Shown piece by piece: positions 1 to 7,231 of a DNA stretch of 46,735 nt (within the stretch, counting starts at the first letter, position 1; each line of letters starts with the position of its first letter). The notes beneath the pieces were generated by a model. That model searched no databases and was not told the origin of the DNA. It saw only the letters and a list, made by a program, of their open reading frames with translations. The position numbers were made by a program, and so were the translations under genes. Source of the DNA: PWPS01 sp964507105 (GTDB lineage: Bacteria > Patescibacteriota > Minisyncoccia > Minisyncoccales > PWPS01); contig CAZDOR010000004.1 in the NCBI GenBank assembly GCA_964507105.1, positions 1 to 46,735 of the forward strand. Direction: 5' to 3'.

Positions 1-41
1 TTTTTCTCGAAAAGTTTATCTTTTAAAAGTACAATTTTCAT
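1..41 (-). CDS. 5' end of an unidentified gene cut by the window edge
   Basis: Only 13 codons are visible, reading MKIVLLKDKLFEK. The start is well supported: a strong Shine-Dalgarno GGAGGG lies six bases upstream of ATG, which is unusual here because most genes in the window have none. A six-base-pair hairpin (GTGGTT/AACCAC) sits just upstream of the ribosome binding site. The first residues loosely recall ribosomal protein bL9 (MKVIxLKD), but the match fades after residue 8 and I do not make that call. Because a Phe-attenuator-like leader lies upstream at 389-516, an aromatic-amino-acid or Phe-tRNA gene is an alternative. The gene body lies outside the window. Confidence 0.6.
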   Translation of the reverse strand, partial: MKIVLLKDKLFEK

Positions 42-61
42 CCTTATCCCTCCTTTTTTAA

Positions 62-384
62 TTGTGGTTGAAAACCACTCGAAACCAGTTGACTTCAAGT
101 GACCTTCAACCCGGAAAGCAAAGATATACCTTTAAAGAAGCTCTCGCTCTACCTCGGAAGCGAGGGATTGGGGCTGAAACCTACCTACCCTGCCTGCCGG
201 CAGGCTGGCGGCAGGCAGGAAAGTTCGCATCAGCCCGGAAGCGAAGATATCCTTTTCGAAGAAGTTCTCGCAGGTAGTTTAGCAAGGTTTTTCAGCTATG
301 CTGAAAATAAACTACCGAGAGCGCAGGAGCCAAAATCACGCCGGGATTTTGAGTTCCGATTCTTACGAAAAGGATATCGAGCGC
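62..384. repeat. gene-free stretch with nested inverted and direct repeats
   Basis: No convincing gene lies here. A 13-base perfect inverted repeat, GATATCCTTTTCG at 246-258 and CGAAAAGGATATC at 366-378, encloses a second one, GGTAGTTTA near 273 and TAAACTACC near 311, around a small TCAGC/GCTGA hairpin. A near-direct repeat links about 110-150 and 234-270; both copies read CCCGGAA, then GATAT, then GAAG and CTCG. The stretch is visibly more GC-rich than the neighbouring genes. Two overlapping plus-strand reading frames cross it but have no homology I recognise. It looks like a palindromic repeat element, or several nested copies, inserted between the attenuator-like leader and the gene at the left edge. 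A structured leader RNA is the alternative. Confidence 0.55.
189..219. repeat. GC-rich palindrome with CCTGCC/GGCAGG units
   Basis: CCTGCCTGCC at 189-198 is perfectly complementary to GGCAGGCAGG at 210-219, with an 11-base spacer that itself carries another GGCAGG unit. It is much richer in GC than its surroundings. This is the type of short palindrome expected of a dispersed REP-like or miniature mobile element. Whether other copies exist in the genome cannot be seen here. Confidence 0.6.
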
Positions 385-388
385 AATT

Positions 389-413
389 AAAAAGCCTCCC
401 GATTTCTCGGGAG
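389..413 (-). terminator. intrinsic terminator, candidate attenuator
   Basis: On the minus strand CTCCCGA (413-407), a GAAA tetraloop and TCGGGAG (402-396) form a perfect 7-bp stem followed by GC and five T. It lies 26 bases past the stop of the Phe-rich leader ORF. The 5' arm can instead pair with an identical TCGGGAG at 456-450 inside the leader ORF, which would be an antiterminator. As a plain terminator it could also simply end the pheA transcript. Confidence 0.75.
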
Positions 414-438
414 TTTTAAAATCTATTGTAAACTTAAA

Positions 439-516
439 TTACGAAAAACCTCCCGAATCCAAACCGATAAAGAAAAAACCAAAAAAATGACTTTTTGTTT
501 TAGGAAGATTTTTCAT
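439..516 (-). CDS. candidate Phe-rich leader peptide (25 codons)
   Basis: The ORF starts MKNLPKTKSHFFGFFFIG and has five Phe among six consecutive residues, resembling the E. coli pheA leader peptide ([15 protein letters not shown]). GGAG lies five bases before the ATG and a perfect TATAAT lies at 531-526. It begins 37 bases after the pheA stop and ends before a terminator whose 5' arm has an alternative partner inside the ORF. CTTCC at 507-503 can also pair with GGGAG at 453-449, so all three classical alternative pairings (1:2, 2:3, 3:4) are present. These facts suggest transcription attenuation by charged tRNA-Phe of a downstream gene. Chance Phe codons in a T-rich spacer are the main alternative. 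Confidence 0.5.
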   Translation of the reverse strand: MKNLPKTKSHFFGFFFIGLDSGGFS

Positions 517-553
517 ATTTTCTCCATTATAATAGCAACTTTTTAAAATAAAC

Positions 554-1387
554 TTATTTTTTAACCGGATACGTTCCCAAAAATTTAAAGAAAAGTGCCT
601 TGTCTTTAACCTTTTTAAAGGCTCTCTTTACTTTGGAGTCTTTTTTATTTCCTTCGAAGTCGAGAAAAAACCTATAAACCCACGGATGTCCGGCAATCGG
701 CTGTGATTCGATTCTGGTCATGTTGATGTCTCTTTTGCTAAATTCTTCTAAAATTTCCAATAATGCTCCGGGCTCATGGGTAGTTTGAAATACAAGAGAA
801 GTCTTTTTATTTAAATCAGTTTCTTTTTTGTATTCTCGCTTGGCCAAAATTAAATATCTGGTGAAATCCTCTCTCTCCATCTCAACCTCTCTTTCTAATA
901 TTTTCATGTCAAAGCCTTCCGCTGCTCGCTCATTGAAGACTGCTCCCGTATTAACTTCATTTCCGTCAACAGAAACTTTGAGTCGTTCCATCGGTCTGTA
1001 TGAGGGTATCACAACCAGATCTCTTTTTTCTATAAATCCTCTGGTTTGTTTTAAAGCTTCCGGATTAATAAATATTCGTTCGATATCTTTCATTTCCGCC
1101 TCATTGGGTCCGATGAGGCAATAATCAACCTCTATTTCGGTCTCTCCATATATGAAGAGGGGCGACTTAATCAATAAATCGAACACCTCTCCCATGCTTC
1201 CTCGTAGCGTATTCTCAATCGGAACTACTCCGAAATCGGCACTGCCATTTTCAACAACCTCAAAAATATCTTCATAAAAATCAAAAGAAACCGTGCTGAT
1301 TTTCTCTTCTAAAAATCTATGTGCAGCCTCTTCCCCATACGAGCCTTTTTCACCTTGAAAAGCTACTTTTTTAGTATTTTTATTCAT
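554..1387 (-). CDS. pheA: prephenate dehydratase
   Basis: Converts prephenate to phenylpyruvate, the last committed step to phenylalanine. The 277 residues hold a dehydratase domain (about 5-185; VAFQGEKGSYGEEA at the start, GVVPIENTLRGS, and the catalytic TR pair in DFTRYLIL) followed by an ACT regulatory domain (about 197-270) with GALL and ESQP, the Phe-binding positions normally reading GAL(V) and ESRP. No chorismate mutase domain is fused. It has its own promoter in the 38-base gap after metG, with the -10 box only nine bases before ATG. The start begins directly at the domain, so no alternative is needed. Feedback inhibition by Phe is expected from the ACT domain. Confidence 0.93.
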   Translation of the reverse strand: MNKNTKKVAFQGEKGSYGEEAAHRFLEEKISTVSFDFYEDIFEVVENGSADFGVVPIENTLRGSMGEVFDLLIKSPLFIYGETEIEVDYCLIGPNEAEMKDIERIFINPEALKQTRGFIEKRDLVVIPSYRPMERLKVSVDGNEVNTGAVFNERAAEGFDMKILEREVEMEREDFTRYLILAKREYKKETDLNKKTSLVFQTTHEPGALLEILEEFSKRDINMTRIESQPIAGHPWVYRFFLDFEGNKKDSKVKRAFKKVKDKALFFKFLGTYPVKK

Positions 1388-1395
1388 GTTTTTAT

Positions 1396-1424
1396 ATTAT
1401 AATAGAATAAATTTTAATCTGCAA
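1396..1424 (-). promoter_or_regulatory. sigma70-type promoter of pheA
   Basis: TTGCAG (1424-1419), a 17-base spacer and TATAAT (1401-1396) on the minus strand. Transcription should begin about 1389, two bases before the pheA ATG at 1387, so the message would be leaderless. Confidence 0.75.
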
Positions 1425-1425
1425 A

Positions 1426-2856
1426 CTATAATTTTTCAAAAAGAATCTTTTTTTCCGAATTCTCAATTTGAAACTTTATTTTTTTCGCTGTTTCGGGAAG
1501 AAAAGAACTAATCATGTCCTGTAATCTGTAACACACATAAAGCATTTCAATAATTACTTTTTCCTGGTTCCATGACTCTTTCCAGGGCTTCTTTTTCTCG
1601 ATATATCTGTCCATAAAATGTATCAAATTCCAAATTTCTTCTAAAGCTTTCTTGAATTGATAATTATCAATCAACTCATCTACCCTCTTTTCCGTCTTGC
1701 TAACTTTTCTCATTATTTCCCCGCCAGCTTTTCTGTTCTTATCAAAATTAATGTTCATTTTATTCGCTAATCCTATTGTTCTGGCAATTAGATTTCCCAA
1801 CCCATCCGCCAAATCGGAGTTATATTTATTCTCAAACCTTTCACGGGTAAAATCGCCGTCGTCAGTCGGAGGTATTTCGGACAAGAGGTAGTATCGCACG
1901 GGATCGACTCCATACTGATTAATCAGTTGAATGGGATCAACTACATTGCCCATCGACTTTGACATTTTTTTACCTTCGGAAGTGATAAATCCGTGAACGA
2001 ATATATTTTCAGGAATCTCAATTCCGGCGGATAAAAGAATCCCGATCCAAATTATTGAATGAAAACGCAATATATCTTTGCCGATACAATGAACATCAGC
2101 AGGCCAAAATTTTTCAAACTTTTCATCGTCTTCTGAATATCCTAAAGCAGAAACATAATTGCTTAAAGCGTCAACCCAGACGTACATTCTTTGGCTTTCA
2201 TCTCCGGGAACCGGAATTCCCCATTTTAATTTTTCTTCCGGTCTGGACACACTTATATCATTAAGTCCTTCCTCCAAAAAGGAGAGCATCTCTTTTTTTC
2301 TGCCATCGGGTATGATTTTCAAGTCTTCATCCGAAATCAGCTTCTTTATCTCTTCTTCGTATTTTGATAATTTAAAAAAATAATTTTCCTCCTCAACTTT
2401 CTCGGGTGATTTATCATGATTGGGACAAACTCCGTTAATCAAATCTCTTTTTGTTAAAAAGGCTTCACAGCCCACACAATAATAACCGGTATATTTTTTT
2501 TTATACAAATCACCACTCTTTTTCAATTCTTTCCAAATTTTTCTAACGGTAGGCCAATGCTTATTTCTATCGGTAGTTCTTATAAAGTCATCGTTTGAAA
2601 TATTCAATAATTCAATCAGGTTATCAAAACTTTTGACTACCTCGTCCACGAACTCTTGAGGCTTCATATCCTCCTCCGCTGCTTTTTTTGCAATCTTTTG
2701 TCCGTGCTCGTCAGTTCCGGTGAGAAAAAAAGTTTCTTTTCCTTTTTTCCTGTTGTGTCTGGCCAACACATCGGCCTGTACAAGTTCTAATGCGAATCCT
2801 ATATGCGGAGAGGCGTTGGTATAAGCTATGCTCGTTGTCACATAAAAACTGTTCAT
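1426..2856 (-). CDS. metG: methionyl-tRNA synthetase
   Basis: Class I synthetase that charges tRNA-Met. The signature motifs are HIGF at residues 18-21 and KMSKS at about 300 in the form GKKMSKSMGNVVDP. A zinc knuckle lies in the connective peptide as CVGC and CPNH (about 125-150), the last ligand being His instead of Cys. At 476 residues it stops after the anticodon-binding helical domain and lacks the C-terminal tRNA-binding (EMAP-like) domain of the longer bacterial enzymes. The rsmI stop lies three bases upstream, so the two are likely cotranscribed. Confidence 0.95.
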   Translation of the reverse strand: MNSFYVTTSIAYTNASPHIGFALELVQADVLARHNRKKGKETFFLTGTDEHGQKIAKKAAEEDMKPQEFVDEVVKSFDNLIELLNISNDDFIRTTDRNKHWPTVRKIWKELKKSGDLYKKKYTGYYCVGCEAFLTKRDLINGVCPNHDKSPEKVEEENYFFKLSKYEEEIKKLISDEDLKIIPDGRKKEMLSFLEEGLNDISVSRPEEKLKWGIPVPGDESQRMYVWVDALSNYVSALGYSEDDEKFEKFWPADVHCIGKDILRFHSIIWIGILLSAGIEIPENIFVHGFITSEGKKMSKSMGNVVDPIQLINQYGVDPVRYYLLSEIPPTDDGDFTRERFENKYNSDLADGLGNLIARTIGLANKMNINFDKNRKAGGEIMRKVSKTEKRVDELIDNYQFKKALEEIWNLIHFMDRYIEKKKPWKESWNQEKVIIEMLYVCYRLQDMISSFLPETAKKIKFQIENSEKKILFEKL

Positions 2857-2859
2857 AAT

Positions 2860-3525
2860 TCAATTATTGATTATTATCGTAAATTCTCCTTTTGTATGCG
2901 GTTCGTCACTTAGGTTTTTTTGGATATTTTTAATGCTTCCCCTATATATTCTCTCATATTTTTTGGTCAGTTCACGACAAACCACGGCCTCTTTTTTTTC
3001 ATCCAAATCAGCCAACTCTTCAAGCGTTTTTAAAATTCTGTGAGGAGATTCGTAAATTATAACCGGATGATCATAAGAGAAAACTTTTCTCAAAAATTTA
3101 CTCCTTTTTCTCTTTTTCGGCGGAAAACCCAAAAAAGTAAATCTGTTCATGTAGAACCCGGAGATGCTTGCCGCAGCAGTAACTGCCGAAGGGCCCGGTA
3201 TCGGAGTTATGTCCACATCCATTCCTCCATCCACTATCATTCGTATTAATTTACCGGCCGGATCGGCTATCCCCGGTGTTCCGCTGTCGGATACCAGTGC
3301 CAAATTCTTTCCCCCTTGCAGTTTTTTAAGAATTTCAGCCTTTTTTTTGTCTCCGCTATGGTGGTGATAACTAATCAAGGGAGTTTCAATTTCGAATTTA
3401 CTGCATAATTTTCTGGTCACTCTCGTATCCTCACATAAAATGAAATCGGAATCTTTCAAAGTCCGAATCATTCTTTCCGACGTATCGGATAAATTTCCGA
3501 TTGGTGTTGTTACTATATAAAGCAT
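2860..3525 (-). CDS. rsmI: 16S rRNA 2'-O-ribose C1402 methyltransferase RsmI
   Basis: SAM-dependent enzyme of the tetrapyrrole-methylase fold that methylates the ribose of C1402 in the decoding centre. Seen in the sequence: IVTTPIGNLSD at the N-terminus, CEDTRVTRKL, SDSGTPGIADPA, PIPGPSAVTAA and the YESPHR motif, all in the usual order and over the usual length (221 residues). It sits between an AI-2E permease and metG. A TATAAT at 3541-3536, overlapping the stop of the upstream gene, could give it an internal, nearly leaderless promoter. Confidence 0.94.
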   Translation of the reverse strand: MLYIVTTPIGNLSDTSERMIRTLKDSDFILCEDTRVTRKLCSKFEIETPLISYHHHSGDKKKAEILKKLQGGKNLALVSDSGTPGIADPAGKLIRMIVDGGMDVDITPIPGPSAVTAAASISGFYMNRFTFLGFPPKKRKRSKFLRKVFSYDHPVIIYESPHRILKTLEELADLDEKKEAVVCRELTKKYERIYRGSIKNIQKNLSDEPHTKGEFTIIINN

Positions 3526-3536
3526 TCATTATTCGA

Positions 3537-4553
3537 TTATAGTCTCTTTTTTCTTCGTTTTAAAAACTCCTTGAAAAACTCGAACACGATACCCAAAAGA
3601 GGGATCGCCAAAAAAGCTCCCAAAAAGCCCCAAAGAGTTCCCCCTACAACCAGAGCAATCAAAACCAGAACCGGGGATACTCCCATATATTTTTTAGACA
3701 AAAGCGGGGTAACCAAACTACTTTCTATCGTTTGGATTATACCGAATGCAAGAAGGGCGAAAACTGCTTTCCAGACGTTATCTATAATTATAACTACAAA
3801 AAATATAACCCCCGCAACAATCGGTCCCACATAGGGAATGAAATTAAAAAGACCGGCCAAAAGAGCGAACAAAAATGAATATTCTACATTGAAGAGATAA
3901 AAAGCGACATAAGATGTTATTCCCACGAACAATCCCGCTAAAATTCTGGTAAAAAACCAACTGGTAACTTGTCTCTTTGCTCTTCTCCAAACCACCAATG
4001 CCTGATTTTTTTCTTTTTCCGGAAAAACAACACCGATAGTTCGTTCGACACTGTTTCCTTCCAAAGAAAGAAAAATGGCCATAGTAACCAAAAATAAAGT
4101 GGTTAATGCCCCCCCGAAAGCAACGGCTAAAGCATTAAACACATTAACGGCAATCATTTCGCTCGATTCTTGCCAACTATCCAGGAAAGCTTCCACGCTT
4201 TCAAAAGCCTCGACGCCCAAATCTTCCAAGACGGGAGAAATTCTGTCAAAATATTCGGGAATGAGTCGAGAAAACTCTTTAACTTCGGCTGAAAAAACGG
4301 GAATTGACAGATAAATAAAAAGGCTGATTACTCCGAAAACCAAAAAATAAATACTTATCACCGATACAGAATGCGGCAACCCGATTTTCTTCAGAAATTT
4401 TATTCCCGGAGATACCAATATTGAAATTATCAATGCAAAAACAAAAAGAACCAGAATTTCTGAAATCTGATAAAGGAGAAAAACGGAGACTGCTATAAAA
4501 GCTATTTTTAATATCGCCCCCCAAGAAATATCGAGTATATTTTTACTTTCCAT
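3537..4553 (-). CDS. AI-2E family transporter (PerM-like permease)
   Basis: Integral membrane protein of 338 residues with the family layout: two N-terminal helices (about 14-60), a helix near 68-88, a long soluble stretch (about 90-150) and a cluster of C-terminal helices. The sequence GLFNFIPYVGPIVAGV matches the conserved family motif (NxIPYxGP). The C-terminus is basic (KEFLKRRKKRL), as expected for a cytoplasmic tail. The substrate is uncertain; members of this family export AI-2, act as Na+/H+ antiporters or remain uncharacterised. Gene context (rsmI, M16 peptidase) does not help. The ATG used is preceded by a weak -10-like TATACG. Confidence 0.88.
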   Translation of the reverse strand: MESKNILDISWGAILKIAFIAVSVFLLYQISEILVLFVFALIISILVSPGIKFLKKIGLPHSVSVISIYFLVFGVISLFIYLSIPVFSAEVKEFSRLIPEYFDRISPVLEDLGVEAFESVEAFLDSWQESSEMIAVNVFNALAVAFGGALTTLFLVTMAIFLSLEGNSVERTIGVVFPEKEKNQALVVWRRAKRQVTSWFFTRILAGLFVGITSYVAFYLFNVEYSFLFALLAGLFNFIPYVGPIVAGVIFFVVIIIDNVWKAVFALLAFGIIQTIESSLVTPLLSKKYMGVSPVLVLIALVVGGTLWGFLGAFLAIPLLGIVFEFFKEFLKRRKKRL

Positions 4554-4604
4554 GGATCGTATAAACTTTTTTTAATTCTATCAAAATTTGGAAAATAAGA
4601 AAGC

Positions 4605-5879
4605 TTAAAACTCATTTAATATTTTTCCAAACTCACTCTTTTTTTCAAAAGGACCTATCATAGCCAAATTGAGTTTTTCCGGAATGAAAATTTCTTCACT
4701 GACACGTTTAAAATCTTCCACCGTGACGGCATCAATTTTTTTAAAAAGCTCTCGGGGAGTTAAAATTTCTTTTTCCAAAAGTGACTGTCTTCCATAATAA
4801 AAAGCTAAAGAATCGGAAGATTCTAATTTTAAAGTTGTCTTTCCTTTTATATAATCTTTCGCCTTTTGCAGCTCTTCTTTGCCGATTCGCCGATTTTTTA
4901 TTTTTTGAAACTCTTTTAGTATCGCTCTTATGGCCAAATTGACATTTCCGTTATCAACTCCGGCTTTGGTCACGAGATACCCGGTATCGGGATTACTGGA
5001 AGCGGCAGTTTGAATGTAGTAAGCAAGCCCCATATCTTCTCGTAATTTACTGAAGAGTCTGGAGCTCATCATGCCACCGAGTGCTGTGGCGATAACTTCC
5101 TGTACGTATCTTTCCGATTGATCATCAGCGAATGCTCTGAACCCCAAACATATATGAGTCTGATCGGTATCTCTGGTTAGAAGATTTACTTCCGGCTTTG
5201 TTTGTTCTTCCGTGACTTTTCGCTTTTTTCTCGGTTTTTCTTTTCTTATGTTGGAAAAATACTTTTTCACTTTTTGCTCACCTTTCTCATGATTTACGTT
5301 TCCGGCCAAAACAACTAAAGTATTTTTAGCACTGTACTGTCTTTTCATATACTCTTTCAAATCTTTCCTGGTTATCCTCGCTACGGATTCTTTGGTTCCG
5401 GCCACATCCCAGCCGGCCGGCTGGTCTCCATATAAAAGTCTTTGCCACAAAACCTGAGTATAAGTCATCGGATTGTCATAGCGCATATTAATTTCCTCGG
5501 AAATCACCCCTTTTTCCTTTTCCACTTCTTCTTCGGGGATCAGCGAATTTAGATAAATATCGGAGACCCAATCCAGGGCCAGATCCACTTTTTCAGAATT
5601 TACCTTGGCGTAATAACCGGTAAAATCTTCGGAAGTAAATGCATTATAAGAACCCCCTATTCTGTCGAGAGTTTCTGCTATTTCCATCGGAGAAGAGCGT
5701 TTTTCAGTTTTTTTAAAAAGCATGTGTTCCAAAAAATGAGAAATGCCCATAATTTCTCTTTCTTCATACTTTGAGCCAGTTTTAACCAGCAACAAAACCA
5801 CGACCGCCCTGGTTCCCTTTTGAGGAACCGTAACTACATTCAGTCCACTTTCCAGTTTTGTTTTTTTATAATCCTGCAT
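4605..5879 (-). CDS. M16 family zinc peptidase (processing-peptidase-like)
   Basis: Zinc metallopeptidase of the pitrilysin family. Counted from the chosen ATG, the inverted zinc motif HFLEH is at 48-52 and the third ligand glutamate in VISEEINMR is near 128, the spacing normal for M16B. A second, inactive M16 domain follows (about 180-400; LGFRAFADDQSERY, GGMMSSRLFSKLREDMGLAYYI). The length of 424 residues matches single-chain bacterial processing-peptidase homologues. An upstream in-frame ATG at 5918 lies inside glyS and adds 13 residues that the family lacks, so I start at 5879, four bases after the glyS stop. Its substrate is unknown. Confidence 0.92.
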   Translation of the reverse strand: MQDYKKTKLESGLNVVTVPQKGTRAVVVLLLVKTGSKYEEREIMGISHFLEHMLFKKTEKRSSPMEIAETLDRIGGSYNAFTSEDFTGYYAKVNSEKVDLALDWVSDIYLNSLIPEEEVEKEKGVISEEINMRYDNPMTYTQVLWQRLLYGDQPAGWDVAGTKESVARITRKDLKEYMKRQYSAKNTLVVLAGNVNHEKGEQKVKKYFSNIRKEKPRKKRKVTEEQTKPEVNLLTRDTDQTHICLGFRAFADDQSERYVQEVIATALGGMMSSRLFSKLREDMGLAYYIQTAASSNPDTGYLVTKAGVDNGNVNLAIRAILKEFQKIKNRRIGKEELQKAKDYIKGKTTLKLESSDSLAFYYGRQSLLEKEILTPRELFKKIDAVTVEDFKRVSEEIFIPEKLNLAMIGPFEKKSEFGKILNEF

Positions 5880-5883
5880 AAAA

Positions 5884-7224
5884 TCAAACTTCCCAACCCA
5901 AGTCAATAAACTTTTCACCGTTTAGAAACTTCTCAACTATATCGTTTAAATTGTTTATATCAACTCTGATTTGTTTCATGGAATCTCTTTCTCTGATTGT
6001 GACCGAATTGTCTTCCAAGCTGTCAAAGTCAACAGTAACACAAAGTGGAGTTCCGACTTCATCTTGTCTTCTGTATCTTTTACCTATCGATCCTGTCTCA
6101 TCGTAAACAGTTGCAAAATCTTCTCTAATTTGCCCAAAAACTTCTTGAGCTTTTTCTACCAGTTCTTTTTTATTTTTGAGTAGAGGGAATACCGCCACTT
6201 TAGTGGGGGCAAGTTTGCGATCAAATCTAAGAATTTTTTCAGTTCTGTCCGATGAATCATCCCTACCATCCTCTAATTCCTCAAAAGCATCCGTGAGAAA
6301 AGCCAAAAAGGATCTCTCTACACCGATCGAGGTCTCAATAACCCATGGATATTCTCCGTCCACCGCCAGATCTTCGTTGCTGTGCTTTGAATGATTGGAT
6401 AGATCCCAATCACCTCTATTGTGGACACCTTCAATTTCACCCCATCCGAAAGGAAACTTGTATTCTATATCAACCTGCCTCCGCGCATAATGAGCCCTTT
6501 CTTCTTCACCGATTTCGTTTTTTCTAATTTTATCCATATCAATTCCCATCCTCTCATACCACTTAAGTCTCTGCTCTAACCAGAACTCAAAAAATTCATC
6601 AGCATCTTCTTCTTTACAAAACCACTGCATCTCCATTTGCTCGAATTCTCTCATTCTGAAGATAAAGTTTCCGGGAGTTATTTCATTTCTGAAAGATTTA
6701 CCGACTTGAGCAATACCGAAAGGTAAATCAACCCTCATTGAGTCCATGACATTTTTAAAATTAACAAATATTCCTTGACAGGTTTCAGCTCTGAGGTAGG
6801 CAGTAGTGGCATCATCTTCCACAGGGCCCACAAAAGTTTTCATCATCAAATTGAAATCTCTGGGCTCCATTAACTCGCCTCCGCAACTTGGACATTCTTC
6901 AATATCTTTACCATCCTCTTCCAAATCCTTGAATCGCTTATGACAGTCCTTGCACTCGCTGAGTTTATCCGCAAAACCTTTTGACAGGTGTCCGGACGCT
7001 TGCCATATCTCGGGATTCATAATTATCGAAGAGTCCAAACCCACTACATCTTTTTGTTTTTTGGTCATCTCTTTCCACCACTCATTTTTCAAATTTCTTT
7101 TAAGTTCAACACCTCTTGGTCCAAAGTCATAAGTTGAGCTGAATCCACCATAAATTAGTGAAGATGGAAAAACGAAACCCTTTCTTTTGGTTAAAGATAT
7201 AATTTTTTTTACAGTTTTTTGCAT
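5884..7224 (-). CDS. glyS: glycyl-tRNA synthetase (single-subunit, alpha2 type)
   Basis: Class II synthetase of the kind shared by archaea, eukaryotes, Thermus and Gram-positives, not the alpha2beta2 type. Seen: GFVFPSSLIYGG at the N-terminus, a zinc ribbon (CKDCH and CPSCGG, about 75-105), the motif 2 region GIAQVGKSFRNEITPGNFIFRMREFEQ, the motif 3 region IGVERSFLAFLTDAFEE and a C-terminal anticodon-binding domain (APTKVAVFPLL onward). The open frame extends 28 codons upstream, but those overlap the neighbouring gene and are not family sequence, so ATG at 7224 is preferred. That leaves a seven-base gap to the upstream stop. Confidence 0.94.
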   Translation of the reverse strand: MQKTVKKIISLTKRKGFVFPSSLIYGGFSSTYDFGPRGVELKRNLKNEWWKEMTKKQKDVVGLDSSIIMNPEIWQASGHLSKGFADKLSECKDCHKRFKDLEEDGKDIEECPSCGGELMEPRDFNLMMKTFVGPVEDDATTAYLRAETCQGIFVNFKNVMDSMRVDLPFGIAQVGKSFRNEITPGNFIFRMREFEQMEMQWFCKEEDADEFFEFWLEQRLKWYERMGIDMDKIRKNEIGEEERAHYARRQVDIEYKFPFGWGEIEGVHNRGDWDLSNHSKHSNEDLAVDGEYPWVIETSIGVERSFLAFLTDAFEELEDGRDDSSDRTEKILRFDRKLAPTKVAVFPLLKNKKELVEKAQEVFGQIREDFATVYDETGSIGKRYRRQDEVGTPLCVTVDFDSLEDNSVTIRERDSMKQIRVDINNLNDIVEKFLNGEKFIDLGWEV

Positions 7225-7231
7225 AATTTTT

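Noticed and set aside
62..419. Two overlapping plus-strand reading frames of 71 and 106 codons in the left region
   Set aside because: They run through palindromic repeats, have no ribosome site or recognisable similarity, and their composition follows the repeats.
62..420. A known structured RNA such as RNase P RNA or 6S RNA
   Set aside because: None of the conserved motifs of these RNAs is visible; the fold comes only from simple inverted repeats.
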